A program made the position numbers and the translations under genes. Of a stretch of 60,000 bases of DNA, positions 28,301 through 43,300 are shown piece after piece. This stretch comes from Polytrichum commune (lineage: Eukaryota > Streptophyta > Polytrichopsida > Polytrichales > Polytrichaceae). Each line of letters opens with the position of its first letter. Position 1 is the first letter of the stretch. The stretch is from positions 14,572,001 through 14,632,000 of the forward strand of contig OX485804.1 of NCBI GenBank assembly GCA_950295325.1, given 5' to 3'. The notes beneath the pieces were generated by a model. It was not told the DNA's origin and did no database searches. It saw only the letters and a program-made list of their open reading frames with translations.

Positions 28301-31300
28301 ATCCAAAACTTTCAAAAAATGGCCGGTTGATCCGGTGACCCCACAATGATCGTGTGGACTACAGCGGATATGACTAATATGGATCGGTGGAGAATGAGCC
28401 TACATCACTTGCAAGGTGGAGATGAGTCCCAACCACTCAAGCTATTAGTTTTATACTTTAAGAGTTGCTCCCCTATGAATTTACATCGGATATTTACATA
28501 CGACGTGAATAAAAAATTTCACTTGTGGTGGATGCTTGGAGGTAGTGCTTGAATTTGAATGAAAAGCAGTTCATCTCGGCTCAATGAGGGCCAAACTCAT
28601 TTCAGTACCTCTTGGCATGCCAAAATGACTTTGATCCTCGATGAAGAAATATAAAACGTTTTCCGTTAAAACCTCCACCCCCTGCGTATCTTCAAGTGTG
28701 GATCATAAACTTAGCAAACATGGAAAGAGTTGCATGTAAAACAACCAACTCCCAACCAAAACTCATGTTGAGTTGGAGGATAAATCTCTATTGGCTTGAT
28801 AATTTACATGAAAACTGGGGTGAGGGGTTGGAGCAAACCTGAACGATTTTGGTCACGTATGCAGGGATGATCTGCATGCCAGCCAGTCTCAGTTGGTGGT
28901 GAAGCGCTCTCACCAAGTTATCGCTCTCTTTGGGTGCCAACTCGACACCCGGGAAGAGATCAGAGAGCAATGCATTGAAAAGTGGGAGATCTGCAAAAAT
29001 TAGCTTCGGTTTAATTAAATCCCGCATTGCTCTTTGAAGGATAACATCTTCCGGTAGGTCAGGTTCAATACGCTTCATCGACCCGGCAGCCCTTGCTATT
29101 GGAATGACGAATGATCGCAGCCCGTAATCATAATGATCCTGCTTTGATAGCTGCCTCTGCGACAGCTCCATAATGGCTATCACCTTCTTTGCCAGGGCCT
29201 GTTCCAAAAGCCATTATAGCAAAAAATATCAGACTCTTGAGGTTCAATAGAGTTATTCAATAAGTCAATGGAACTGTTCGTCGGGAGTTGAGGCCGTCTT
29301 CTATGATTTCCATTGGTAGTTTTGCATACAATGTCAATATTTTCTTTCCACTTGTGCTCCATCTATGATGCATGCTTGGAGGTAGGGTATTAAGTTTAAT
29401 GAAGAGCAACCTCCTTCGGTTTCGTGAGGGCCAAACTCATTTTACACCTCTTGACATGACAAAATGAGTTTGACCTAAAATTTCTTTGTTCAAACCTCCA
29501 CACGACCTCCAAGCATGCATCGAAAACATATTGAACATGGAGGTGTTGTATGCAAAACAACTCACTCCTCACCAAAATTCATGTTGAGTTAGAGAAAAAT
29601 CTTATCATATCTTGATTTGAATAACGATTTTGAGTTTTGACACGATAATCATCTAGGAATATTTCAACCTTCGAATTTTATATTATTTCCAAACAAAAAT
29701 TAGGTTTGGGTATCTTCAATGTTAAGAAAGGTAATCTTTCATAAAAGAGGACCTTGGCAGTTGTAAAGCCTTCACTGAAAAGCATGTTCTCTGCAATCAA
29801 AGTGAAGTCGGGAAGCATCATAGACACAGGTCGAAGCATAGCCTTTAGATTCTCAGGCAGCTCACTCCGACCAGCATACCCAGGATTCATTGTAACAAAT
29901 ATACCACATGTTCGAATTAGTCGCATCTCCACACCTACAGACGGAATTCTCACTTATAAGATGATACCAGCGGGCATTCTCAGTAATCTAGCGCACATGT
30001 GGACATTTGCGCTTGCAGAATGCCCTTCTTTCAAAAATCGAGGATGTTTTGGTGAACAGACACTAAAGATGAACATAATAAACCAGCAGGTCTTGACACT
30101 ATACTTACAGAACAACAAATCAAAATCAAAAGTTATACCCATAAAAACGTATCGGTCCAGACCAGCTTTGATAGCCTGCATGACTGCGGAGATTTGGGAT
30201 GCTACCACAGAGAGAACCTCAACTTCAATCCGGTTGAACTCATCAAGGCAAGCCCATGCTCCTGTTTGTGACAACCCGGAAAACATTGTTCCAGTCATCT
30301 TGTAGTCCACTCCATCTGAGCAGTTGAACACAATAACATACCTGCATGATGATTCAGAGTCGATTTGCTATTAGATCCAGTTACAGAAACACAAGTGTAT
30401 GGTTTCCCATTGGTGAAATGAACAATTTACTGAAGTTATCCTTGAATTCAATGGGACTTTTGGCTGGGAGTTGGGTTGCTTTGCATACAACGCCTTCCAT
30501 GTTCGGTAAGTTCTCCATGTTCGGTAAGTTTTTGGTGCATGTTTGGAGGTAGTGTAAAGGTTTGAAATAACATTCCCTATCTATTCATTGAGGGTCAAGC
30601 TCATCATTTTGGCAAGCTCATCATTTTGGCATACCAAGAAGTGCTAGAATGAGTTTGGCCCTCAATGAACTAAAACGAGGCATTCTTCAGTTTGATTCAA
30701 ACATTACAAGTGGAAAATGCATGCACCACAAGTGGAAAGAATTTATTGATATTGTATGCAAAACAACCAATGGAAAATTACAGGGTACCAACTCGCGAAG
30801 AAAATTCCTGTTGAATTTATGGATAACTCTAATAATATTTTGGGATCATACCATACCATACCAATATTAATGATATTGATGAGTTCATTTTGACACACCT
30901 AGCAAGGGCTTTGCCAAAATCCTTTACGGTCTCTGTCTTCCCCGTTCCAGCAGGTCCCAAAGGATTACCACCACGACGGGTGAAAAGAGCAGCACCAAGG
31001 GTGATATAGCATCGATCTGTAAGGGGTGTTATAACAAGACGCCCATTGTTCCCTTGGTATTCATAACCATATATAAACACCGACAACACCTGTGCAATGT
31101 CACAAAATCATTAAACTAAGTCATCCTCAAAGTCACCATCTTTAGTGTTTGAAAAGAATATGGACCCACTGAGTGGATTGAAGAGGTGAGAATGAGTTTA
31201 TCCGGAAAATAAAAGTACGTTAGGGATTTCTATATATAAATTATGCAACAAAAATTGTGAACCCTCTTTTAGACTTCAAATAACAAGAAAGATGACATCA

Positions 31301-34300
31301 ACTCAACCTATTGGAGTCTAGGGTGATATCTATTCCAGGGGTAGTTCATTGACTCAAACTCAAGATTGGGCCTAAAGTTCTAAACTCAAGAACCCTCCCT
31401 TCTTGGTCCAAAACTCAACCTTCTTTGCATTTTTCCTTGGGATTGAATAGAGGATACTAGAAGTTAAGGTATTTTGATAAGATTTCTTTGCTAATGAATG
31501 ATTTCGATCTTCTCTTTTGCTACTTTACGAACAACTCTATCGAATAAGAAAGGCACATAGTCTAACTGAAAATCACAAAAGAGGGTTTTCGCTTTCACTG
31601 AAAGATTGCCATAATGAAGTCTAAGTAGTGCTCCAAGCATGAGTACTAATATCAAGGAAAACTTTTACTAGATCCTTATTCCATAGATTGGCAAACCTGC
31701 TTTATGGTGACTGTGTTATCTTCCCAGTAGAACCGCAATTGGGAAGACCATTCAAAACTTTCAGGTGATGAGCATTGCACTCGAATGAGCTTCTCTATGA
31801 CATCACGTGCATGGACCTCAATTGTGATCAATGATGTCTGCAACAATAAAAGTATGTGTTTTTCAAAACTGCAATATGATGCACTTATGGACTGGGTAAT
31901 GAATGTGAGGAGCCTTACCAAAGGTTGCAGTAGGTGCCCAACCTATCAAACCGTGACAGCAATGAGGTAGGTACTAGATGTCCAACTACAATTCATGACA
32001 AACGACACATGTTCATTGCCAAACATAGTGGTCAAATCATGGCAAGGTCATCAACTATGGGTGATAATTTGCATCCTTGTACTCAATCAGAACCAAACAC
32101 ATGAAAAGATCACTTAGCCTTACCACTACATGTCTATGCAGATTTGTGATCCGCATATGAAACAACACAATGCATGTTGGGTTTTAATCTTGAGTGTCTC
32201 CATACTTATTTACAATCAGGCAACAAATATTTAAGGAGATTTCATACTTTGTGTAGGACTATTTTCAACATTAAACCTATTTTGCAAAATCATGTTTTGT
32301 AATTGCAGCACCAAAAATGCTAATACTATCTCCCTACATATTAAGGGGAGGATAGAGGGGGGAACAAATTTACCACTTTGTTGCGATCAATCACATGCAG
32401 CTTAACCCGAGTCATTCCAGTGAGCTTATTCAGGTAGGCAATCCACTTCTTGTAAAGCTTTTTTGTAGCATTTTTTGATCCAGCTGCTGCTTGCTCAAGT
32501 GCCCTCTCACAATCATCTGTCCACTTCATCTGCCCCGCACTGCATCCGATTAAAAGACCCATCATTTGTTGCTCATGTTCATTGAAATCTATAAATGAAA
32601 GGCACACGGTATAACCAACATTCCACTAAAAACCACGGTGCAATACATGTTAGGGTTCTTTGTAATGTTTCAAACTTAAAATTATTCCAGTACTTTAAAA
32701 AGTTTGGATATTGAAAATTTAGTTTAAGAATAAACTAGGTATATTTCAAAAGTATTCATCAAGTATGCAAAATTACCCATGAATATGCACATGTACATCA
32801 TAATCCCCCTAACCCTTTATCTCATATGGTTCATTTCTCTACGAGGGAGTGACCCCGTGATTACAAGCTTACACAGTTTTGTAAAGGAGGACACATATCA
32901 ACAATTCAAAAGGCCAAGAAATACTCATACTCCCCTCGTACTCAAGGTCAAGCAAGGGATGTAAATAACACTAGCCTGATACCCATTTGCCCAGGAAAAT
33001 CCTTGACCCATTTATCTTTTTTTGGAGTCTTGCTTTCCTCGTAGCATCTGTAAAGAGTGAGCTTCACAGCCAATTTCATGGCATCTTCAACCTGCATCGT
33101 GACGAAGTCGGATCGCTCATTCGCTCAAAATTTTCAGGACCTTGATGAGCAAAGAATTTCCATGATTTATTATAATTAGAAATCATGAGTGCCTTTCCAG
33201 TAGCCTAACTTGAATTTACCCAATTCAACCACTCCTCGGGCCTTGCATCCAGGACTACAGGAGCCGAGAGCGGTAAATATTCGCCATCAGGAGAGAATAT
33301 TCCAGTAGTTTGATAGGCTTTGCAACCTTCTGCAGGTGCATGCATTTCCAACTTCTTGATACCCTCAAAACACTTTTTCAGGTGTGCCTATCACGAAACA
33401 ACACAAAATTCACTCTTTGGCTTGTAGAAACCATGTTATCAACATGGACAAATACTTTGACTATCTGAGAAAATCATGGAGGATCATCATACGACGATTC
33501 TTAGAATCCACTTACCCTTCTATAAAGGGTAAAACACTCAGCTAACACAAGGATTCATGACAAATTGAACCCATAAATGCCCAAGCAGTTCTTCCAATTC
33601 ATAGATTGATTGAAAGCTTTGACTTATCAGTTTCAAATACATGTCACCTTTCTACAAAGATGTGAATGATTATTTTTAGACTGTATCCAGACACTTATAA
33701 TGCTAAAAAATACTCTTGACCTTCATAGAGCCAATTTAATAAAATTTGAGTTCAAGGATTCATAAGATAATGATATAATTATATAGTTGAGAGTCAAAAT
33801 TCTGTCAAAGTTGTCACAAAACTTTATGCTTTCAATCTATGAAACTTCTACAAACAAAAAAGAGTACATGTGGAAGTTATAAAGAAGCTTTCCACTTTTA
33901 ATATGAAAATTAACAAAGAAACAAAACTCACTCAAAACATTATAGACAACAACAATTATAAATTTTTAATAGATTAAATTTACATTAAATGAAATTAGAT
34001 AAAGTTGTCCCCCACATGTGATCCAATTTCTATCTGAATCCATTCAAACCGCCCCTCCCACCCATGGCCTCAATGTCAAAAGTTTGTCAGTTTGGGACAT
34101 CTTGGGCATTTAGGCATTCATGTTAAAGACTTTGGAGGTGAAATAAGTCACTAGTTTCTTTGAATTTTTTCATGAGCTCAAAAAGTTTCACCAATGATAT
34201 CCCACCTGCACATTGCGAGGGTCCTTAGCTTGTCCAAGAATGTCCAGCAGGTTCTCATTAGACAAAAAGTAGAACCGAGGGAATTGTTGTCGTTTAAGCT

Positions 34301-37300
34301 CCAAGTAGTTGTCAAGAGATTTTTGAATCTTTTCAAGAGTTTTGTCTAGGCCAATGAAAGTATCCAAAAGCCCGGGTTTGCAAATGGCCTTGTGAGCCAG
34401 TCCTACTTCCTACACAATAAAAAAATTAAACCAAATATGTAAGCCCTTCAATACATAATAAATATATGATATGTGCACTTTAGGAGATTATTAAGCGGTA
34501 TATTATTGAAATTCAAGTTGATCGAACCTCCAACCCAAGTTCCCTATAAGAATTGGGTCAATTGAACCTAAATTATGTTCAAATAACCTAGAACCTTGAT
34601 TAAACTTAGATGAATCCAATAGGTTTTAATGCAAATAACCCCCTCCTAGAAGTAAAAGAAAAAGTACACAGTGATATTAAACTTACATGCATTTCCAATG
34701 TGCACGCTATGAACGAGTCATTCACCCCCTCAAACATCTTTGTTTCAAGTGGAAGTTGCTTCCGGATATCTTCAGACCCCACAAAAATGCTCTCTAAGTA
34801 CGCCCACGATCTTTGGACCTATACCTCAACAAGAGGAAGTTAGGTGAAATCTATCTTATTTAATGCCATGGGTGGCAACTTTGCAAATCATAGCAAGGAT
34901 GCTCGAATAATAAACCAATGTAAGTCCTTATTATGTATAAATAATAAATCAAATTTTCATAATTAATAACTACAAAAAAAGGTCTACCCTACAATATTAT
35001 AATAAATTACCTTCCATCAACATGTCACATATCTTGTTGCCACTTGTCCACATCTAGTTCAGGTCTCTACTCTAGATATTTATCTCTCCCTTAGTAAATC
35101 CTCTCAAAGTAATAACAAAGGCTTCAGCCCCGGGTTTTGAAAGGATTCAATGTTTTGAAAGTTCATAATATTGAGTAGCAATGTTTAGAGGGATTTGTTT
35201 GAGTATTACCTTATCAGGAAGGGAAAAGCTTGCAAAGTAAGGGTGAATGAATGGGGAGTTAACCAAGAATAATAGCTTCAAAAAGGTGTTGAAAAGGTTT
35301 TCGAATGTAGGTTTCGGAAGACTTTTCTAAAACAGACAACTACCTTTTCAACCCCATCAACTTATTCCGTTGTGTTATAGTCATTTAGAATTGTATAGTT
35401 TCTAATATAGCCTAGAGTAGAACCTTTACCGCCACTCAACATTAGTTTTGTCCTAGAAACCAACATAATTAGTTCTAAGTAGTGAAAATAGCCTAAGAAA
35501 ACTCAGAAGTTGCACATTCTTTACTAGGAAAAGAGCATCTAACCGGCACACACCCGTTTGATGATCTTTTGAGGAGATCATTTTGAGTTTATTACCTAAT
35601 GTTATTACTGAACTTGTTGTGTAACACAAGCTATCCCTTTGGTAGATATGCATATTCTTGCATGAATATGATAACTGTATAGGGAACCAATTCTCATTTT
35701 ACATTCTATAGTGTACTCTATAAACATCAAATTGTCCACAACTTGTGGGTTAGGAAGTTAACCAAAGCACCTGAATTATCATCTCAACAGTCTCCGAGAG
35801 AAGCGAAAGGTCTTTATCCCATTTGATGATTTCAGTTGCAAAGTAGAGATGATAGCGATTTGACCTCATAGATGACAACACCACTCTGTTGTCTTCCAGC
35901 ACCAGGAATAACTCCTCTGTCCCTTTGAGCTTCCAGATCTGCATCAGTTCCAACACCCAAAAATCTTATACATCAGTCTGACTCGTTCATTATATGGGTG
36001 GACAATCGTGAGTAACAATAGTAGCCTGGCACAGTGCAGAATGGAACCAAACACCAATTGCAAGGTGGAGTCCCAACCACACACTTGGTTAAAACGACCA
36101 CAGTTAATATGTAAGGTGTTACTAGGCTCTCACTTGTCATCCAAGTTGGCGAGAAGTTGGCCAAGTTCATTAATTCTAACATAAAAGCTATTACCTTGCT
36201 CCTCTTCATGTGTGCGATGAAACGTCAAAATTTGACAGGTCATTTGACCGTGCGACACGACTTTGTGGTTGTTTTAACAAACTATGTGGTCAATCCAACG
36301 ATTCTATTTAAATACATATTTACAAGAGTTCCATGTGGTGCAGAGCACATTAGAACAAAAAGAATCATTTGGGCCCATTAGCCAACTCCATTGCATGTCC
36401 ACAGGGACATGTAAGAGGAAGAGGGTTTTAGTGCCTACTACTCACTAGGTAGGCCACTATGTATTTCGTAGCCAATATATCTAATCTAGGAGAAATAGGG
36501 CTTGTCTTTTCTCTAACTTTCTTTTGTTCAGAATAAGGTAAGTGCGGTATTTGATGGCATTTTGAGAAATAGTGCACATTATACATTGAAACCACCTAAG
36601 CCCAGTGTACATCTTACCCCTTTTTCACAATTCATGTCTAACATCTGAACACCCCAAACTTCCTTTATTTTGTTAAGAGCTTCTTCAATTGCGAGCTCCT
36701 TGCTAGCTGCAATGCTAAGATCACCAACGGACTCCACATGTAGATCCAGCCTAAGTTCAGATACCTAACAGGAACACACAAATGTCACAACACAAATTTA
36801 TAAAGTACAGCTTTTCACATGAAGCTTGTCTTAGTCTACATACATAATATTTCACCTTATTATTTCAATTCCTTCATTACAACAAGGTGCCAATAGCAAC
36901 GACTTCAAAGGCAAAAGAAGAGATGACTTCGATGATGCCACCGGCATAAATTATGGTGTTGCTTCATCTTTGAGTTGGTCTAACTCTATATCTAATCTCA
37001 AAGCAGACATCGCGAGTATTCGAGGGCTCTCAAAGACTGGTACTTCCTTTCAGAGGTGGACACCTTCGACGACCGCAGACAAGCCTGGCTGCACTTATCT
37101 CCTCCAAGGGCTAGCCTCTAAGTTCCCACATGATTGGTTGAAAATGTTATGTTTACTCAGATACCCCCCATGATTGGGTGGACCAGAAGTAGTAGGGTGC
37201 ATTGAAAATCAAGTAATAGGAAGGTCACCCGTCCGTGCACTATTCCGACCTTAGGCGGCTCAAACTCGAAGTGCCTATGAGATCCAGCTTAAGGGCGAGA

Positions 37301-40300
37301 GTTTGAGCCACCCCATAGTTCTTTGAATAATATTATGCAGAGACACATAAGGACTTTCAGAACATACTTTGGCAAGAGTAAAATCTCTCGAAGTGGGGTC
37401 AAAGAATTGGCCAACATGCTCAATTAAAGTGTCCCAATGCCTCTTTCTCATTGCAGGATTCCGCAGATCAACTGTCAATGGCAAAGTCTGCTTGAATGCA
37501 TCAATGGTCTCCTTGAGCTTTGTCCACACAGTCCAACTGCAAGTGCAATAAGGAGATGAGGTGTACAGATTGTCACATATAAGGGAACAAAAGTTTAACT
37601 AGGAAGTCAGGAAAGAAATCACTCTACATGTATATTCACCTAATTTGTGTCCACTTTCTCAAATGGTGTGTTGAGATCCATTTAAAAGGTTGTTAGGTGT
37701 TTCCTTGATAGCACATTAGAGCAATCCTTGAGTTCAACGGGACTTTTGGTCGGGAGTTGGTTGTTTTGCATACATCATGTTCCATGTTCGGTAAGTTTTT
37801 GGTGCATGCTTGGGTGGGGGTTTGAGATATTCAAAAAAATTTCTTACGTCTTACAATCCCGACCAATTTTGAACACTCGTTTACTGTAAAGTTGAGCTGC
37901 CGTTTCCATTGATCCAACATCAAGTTCGCTGAAAAGGCCATCTTTCCAGCCATCATAGGCATCTTCCCATTCTTTTTTGAGACCCCACATGCTGAATAAA
38001 ATGTCAAGTTCCTTGATGGTTTGGATATTTTCCTTGTTGGACAACCTTTCCATTCCAAATAGAGACATTCCTGCCCAAAGTTCAACACCTCGTTTTTGAA
38101 AAGACTCCACCTGGCACAGAGTCAAATCGTTAAAATGTTTAGTAGCAGCTTATCACATGGAGGTTTAATGGAGATCGTTGATAATATTCTTTCAAAAATT
38201 CCTAAGGTATGCGGCCCTATTGTGGGCACTTTTAACTCCACAGACAATCTTGGCCATTGTATCGGATCGGGATTTGTCTCATCTGGATAGCTATTGCGAT
38301 CCCGATTGCGATGAACTATGACAACTTGGCATATCAAATTTCAGAATCGGATTGGAGATGCAAAAGTCTTGGGAGGTCAAGGTGAAGATTCTCCTTTATT
38401 TGAAGTGATCACATAGGACCCTCTCGATTGTGTTAACTATCAAACCTAAAATTATGTCTAGATTTTGAGCACATTGTTCTACTTCCTTGTAACACATGTC
38501 ATTTTGGTGTTTGTTCTTAACTACAAAGCCATGCCATATACCACTCAAATATAGATGTCCAATTAAGAAGAGTGACCAGATAAGACCCACATAACTTACT
38601 TTAATTACAAGCCAAAAAATTTACAGGAAATTATTTGGAGACTACACCTTGGCACGTTCCTCTGCTATGAACTGCAAGGCATCTGCTGTTGGAATAGTGG
38701 ACTCCATTGGTATCCTTTCAACAAATGATTGGCGGGTCTCCAAAACCTGAGAACACAATCAATTTAAGTCAAAGGTCAATTAAATGTTGCACAATGACAA
38801 ATTCTAGCCAATGTCATGAACCTTTTAACAAGGTCACCCACATTATCCATTGGCGTTGCTCAGTCAGAACAATGACCAGTATCAAGTGAGCATTGGGAGT
38901 TTTGAAAGTAAAGTTTTGAAGCAAAGTCAACAGATCTTCACTGTTCATAAACGCACAGGGTTAAGTAGGATCGTGATGCTGTTCCCAACAAAATATGTCA
39001 AATACATAGATTTAGGTTCACATCACCACCCAAAAGTAGGGTGAATATAAATCGGTTCATCTGTCTTAAGCTATTCCATGAGTTCAATTTATGCTCTGAA
39101 AAGAACAAGTAAGGTGGTCAAATTTGGCAACAATAATGGGAGAATTACTAGGAATTAAACAGAGAAGGTGACTGCCTCTACAAGTTTGAGGATAAAGAAC
39201 TTTGACACAAAGGCATCAAACTCCACCTAGATGACTGAAGACTTCCACAACGGTACAAATTATCATAAGGACTTCCCCATTTTTATGACCTCAAAAGAAA
39301 ATTGAGATTAGGCCATAAGCTCTACTACTCATGGTGGCCAGTTGCCAAGAGTATCATGACAAGGATGTTGGTAGCATTTGAGTGCATAATCCCAATCCCA
39401 CACAATGATGATATCCTTTCTTGAACAGTCGATGTTTTTTTAAGCAAAAAAATTTGAAGTACATCAGAATGAAATGTGCGACCTGTTCAAACCATGTGAT
39501 AGAAGACTTTTACCTCCTTCACAAACCCTCCAACCATGTCTTCAAGTGTATCACGGAAACTGTTCTTTGCATTTTCAAGCTTGTCCCCAACTTCTGAAAG
39601 CATAACCTTAAATTCCTCCCACTTCCGAGGAAGTGTTTCTAGCAAGCCTTCTTCTTCATCACTGAGGGGTACCTGCTAGGACACAAGTTTCCCATACTTA
39701 GGGTCACTTTACAGCATGGCCAAGGGCTGTGACCATGAAATTGTGAGGGCCCTTGAAACTCGTCCAAAGGCCATAGTACCATGGAAAATTTAAATTTAAA
39801 TTTGTGTGGTCACGGGCCATTATTTGTAATGCACAGCGATACACAATGGGGCTCTCAACCCAATGCTATTTCATTACCACCCTATTCATGTGGGTTATTC
39901 AAGGGTAGTGTAATTTTTACCTGTCATGGTCTCACTATTTTGTGTTTGACCCATCTCTTTGAGATGGGTCAAACACACATTGAAATTAAGAAGATTACAA
40001 ATACAATTCACTGGACGCCATGTAGAACTCCATGTAGCTTTTTCAACCATGAAAACATTTATTGGTCCCTTAGGCGAGCTTTAAGCTCGAATATAAAGTG
40101 AAAGTGGCGGTCTTGGCATTTTTCACCAATGAGAGATTTTGTATTCAATGGTCACAGGCCCTCAAGTTCTAATACAAATTTTCCCTTAATGACTTATTCT
40201 CAACATGGCCAGTGTAAGAGTGCAAATCCAAAAGATTCTTGTACAAAAACAAAAAAATATTATGGTTGGAAGGTTTAGAAATAGAATGAGTATTGCCCAA

Positions 40301-43300
40301 GGAAAGATCACCTCGAACTTTGACAGTACTCGATACTTCTCATTTAGAGGATCAAACCGTGATTCGGTGCAATCACATTCTTCACAAACAGATCGCCAGA
40401 GTGTTGCAGTTTCAGTCAACTCACCAAGATTTTCTGGAGGCCTATTACAATCTTCTGCATTTCTGCAACAAAATGAGATACAACGTCAATAAGGTATCCC
40501 ATTTATAAAAAAATTGTAAGAAAATAGATGACCTCATGGCTTGTTTGTTTGTATCAATAACTACACTAAATAGTTATATTAGTGTCCTTTGGAATTTAAT
40601 GAGGTAACAACTAATGTGGGCCACACTAATTGTATAGTCAATGTGGAATTCATGTGGACTCCATACCCCGGGTCTTCCCCTTAGTCTTCCTGGAGACTTC
40701 TAGCCAATATTTTGAGTGAGTTCAAGAACTAAAATTAAATAAAATTAAATAATCACCCACATCAAATTCCTAGGAAAACAAGTAATGTGGTACAGACTAA
40801 TTTTAAACTTGGGATTCGTCATGGGTTGAACATCAATGTGGGTTCTAGAGTAAGACTGTGGCCCACACTAATAGGACTTATCAATGTACTCCACTAAGCG
40901 CAAGAGAAAGAGCTTGAGATGTCATTAATCGGACAATATTCCTAAGTTCGCCAGAATTCAACTTAGGAAGCAACACTGCCATCCAATTCATAGAGTATGA
41001 AAAGCTTACTTTGCAAAGTATGCATAAATGGAATATAACTCTGTCTTGGCAAGTTGATGCAACAAAGTCCTGAAAATCCACAGGAAAAATACATATCTTC
41101 CTGGTCATGAACAAGGTCGAATTCCACCCTAAAATGAGACCATCCACATTAAAGTCTCCACTACAATTCTAAATGCAACTTCCTGCAGTAATAATACATC
41201 AAGCAGCGAGCCAACTGTCCAACTTGACCACATTCACCTTTCAAGTGAGTGTGCTCTGGTTCTCATAACTGGTTACAGAACATGACATTAACCTATTTTT
41301 GAGTGGAACAATTACCTATGTAGATCAACAAGACAAAATGGATCAAACTGCAAATTTCCTTTTTTTTGAAGCCTAGTGTATGATAGTACAACAACTACAC
41401 AAATAACTGCAGTGCAAAATGAGTTCAGTATCAGGACTGATTCCTAATTTTGCAACAATTACAAGCACAGGAGAAGATACAATACTCGAATTTGAGGATC
41501 CAAGCTTCACAGTGCTCAACAATAGTGTGCTTCAAGATCCCATTCTCAATCCGCAAGAAACGTAAATTAGTGATTGTCTCCTCTGCCTGTAAAATTACAT
41601 TCATGAATTGCAATCAATGTCACTTTCCAGTATTTGAGCCGTAAAGACTGAAAACATTCAACTAGGCAGAATAACAAGTAGTTGACTTTTCTTTGAAGAG
41701 ATGGCAGCGATTTTTCCAACATTGCGAGATCAAACATTGAAAAAATTATTATTCATATTTCTATGAACATGTTCATCTTAGGGCAGTCAAAGTGTACAAG
41801 GATGATATTGGAAATCCTAAGTAGAGAGTGCAAGGATGAAATTAGAAATCCTTGTAAGCTCAATCTATAGATGATGTCCATACAGTTAAATTTCCATTTC
41901 ATCCTAAGAGATGCATATAGTTTAAAGTTTCACCCTTTATTAATCCCAATTAATGCACAATATATCGATTTGAGTCAAATATTGTGTAGGTGTGGCTCAT
42001 TTGTAGACGTACAATGTGTTCACAAAATGCCAAACTAGTGACCGTATGTGAACAGTATGAGAAGATTTTGAAATAATTGAGAATAATAGAGCTCCTCAAA
42101 ACCTTTACCCGTGTTGATTTGTTGGAGGCCTTGAGAGCCCCTTAAAATACTGCATATGAAATCACTGTATGAAAACCTCGACCTCCCAGGTCTCAACAAT
42201 GATCGAGTCATCAAACTATGTCTAGATGACTTCAAAATATATCATTTCTTTAGCCCTGAATCTTGCAAGTAAGGTAGCCATATTAATTTTCCAATTGACC
42301 CAAATGACATAACCTGAACATCTTCTATGTAGTCTCTGTATTTAATAATGTCAGAATCGAAAGAGGACAATGGTTTTTTTGCTCGTTCATATCTGCATGA
42401 GAAGCAATCACATAAGAAACAACTAATTAAGACCGTGCTGAGATTAGTATATTTTGACAAATTCGTATAATTTCCAAAGGCTCTGCTCTTAACCCTTACT
42501 TTATTCCATTGGCTATTGGGTGACTCTGAACGTATGACTCTGAACATAATTAAGCTTTGGAATGTGTATCCACATCATCATCATGTTGAAATTCATTAGC
42601 CTTATTAGAACAACATGCTAGAACTTGATGAGGATTGTACAAACCGTCGTATAAAGGCATCCTTGTCCTGGTCCCATATACTTTTAAATTTCTTCTCCCA
42701 CGAAGATAAGAACACCTGGACTTTGTCATTGATGCTCATCATACTCATTGTGATGATGCTCAGCATACGATCTTGCTCTGGAGCAATAACCTGCAATAAA
42801 TTAAATTATGTTCATCAACATGACGTCCCATCCAGTTAGCAATCGTGAAACAGGAAGATGGTCAGTTCAAGTTTCGAAATCATTGTTGAGATGCAAAAGT
42901 TATAAGCGGTCAGAGTGAAAGATTCTCCTTCTCTTTGAATGATCACATAGATCTTCACAATTGTGTTAACTATTGAACCTAGAATGGGTGGGTATTTTGA
43001 GCACATAGTCCAATCTCATCACAACACAAGTCATTTTGGTGCCTGCTCTAAAACTACAAGGCTGGCCATATACCACTCATATATAGGTGTCCCATTGTAA
43101 GACTTTCATTTTCAGGTCATGTGTCTTGAAGACACCCTGGATGCACTCTAGGCAAGAAGGAGGTGCAAATGGCAAACCTCATAGAAACTGAAAATCTTTT
43201 ATTACCAGCTTTGGTCCACCCAATCATTGTGCAGGTCAACCTGTCATCTTAAGTTGTGGATACCAATGGGCTCAGCAAGCCTAGTAGGGGGGAACACCCC

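Noticed and set aside
29754-30305. Plus-strand open frame of 183 codons
   Set aside because: It is antisense to AAA1 exons 34-35, and its openness reflects the constrained opposite strand.
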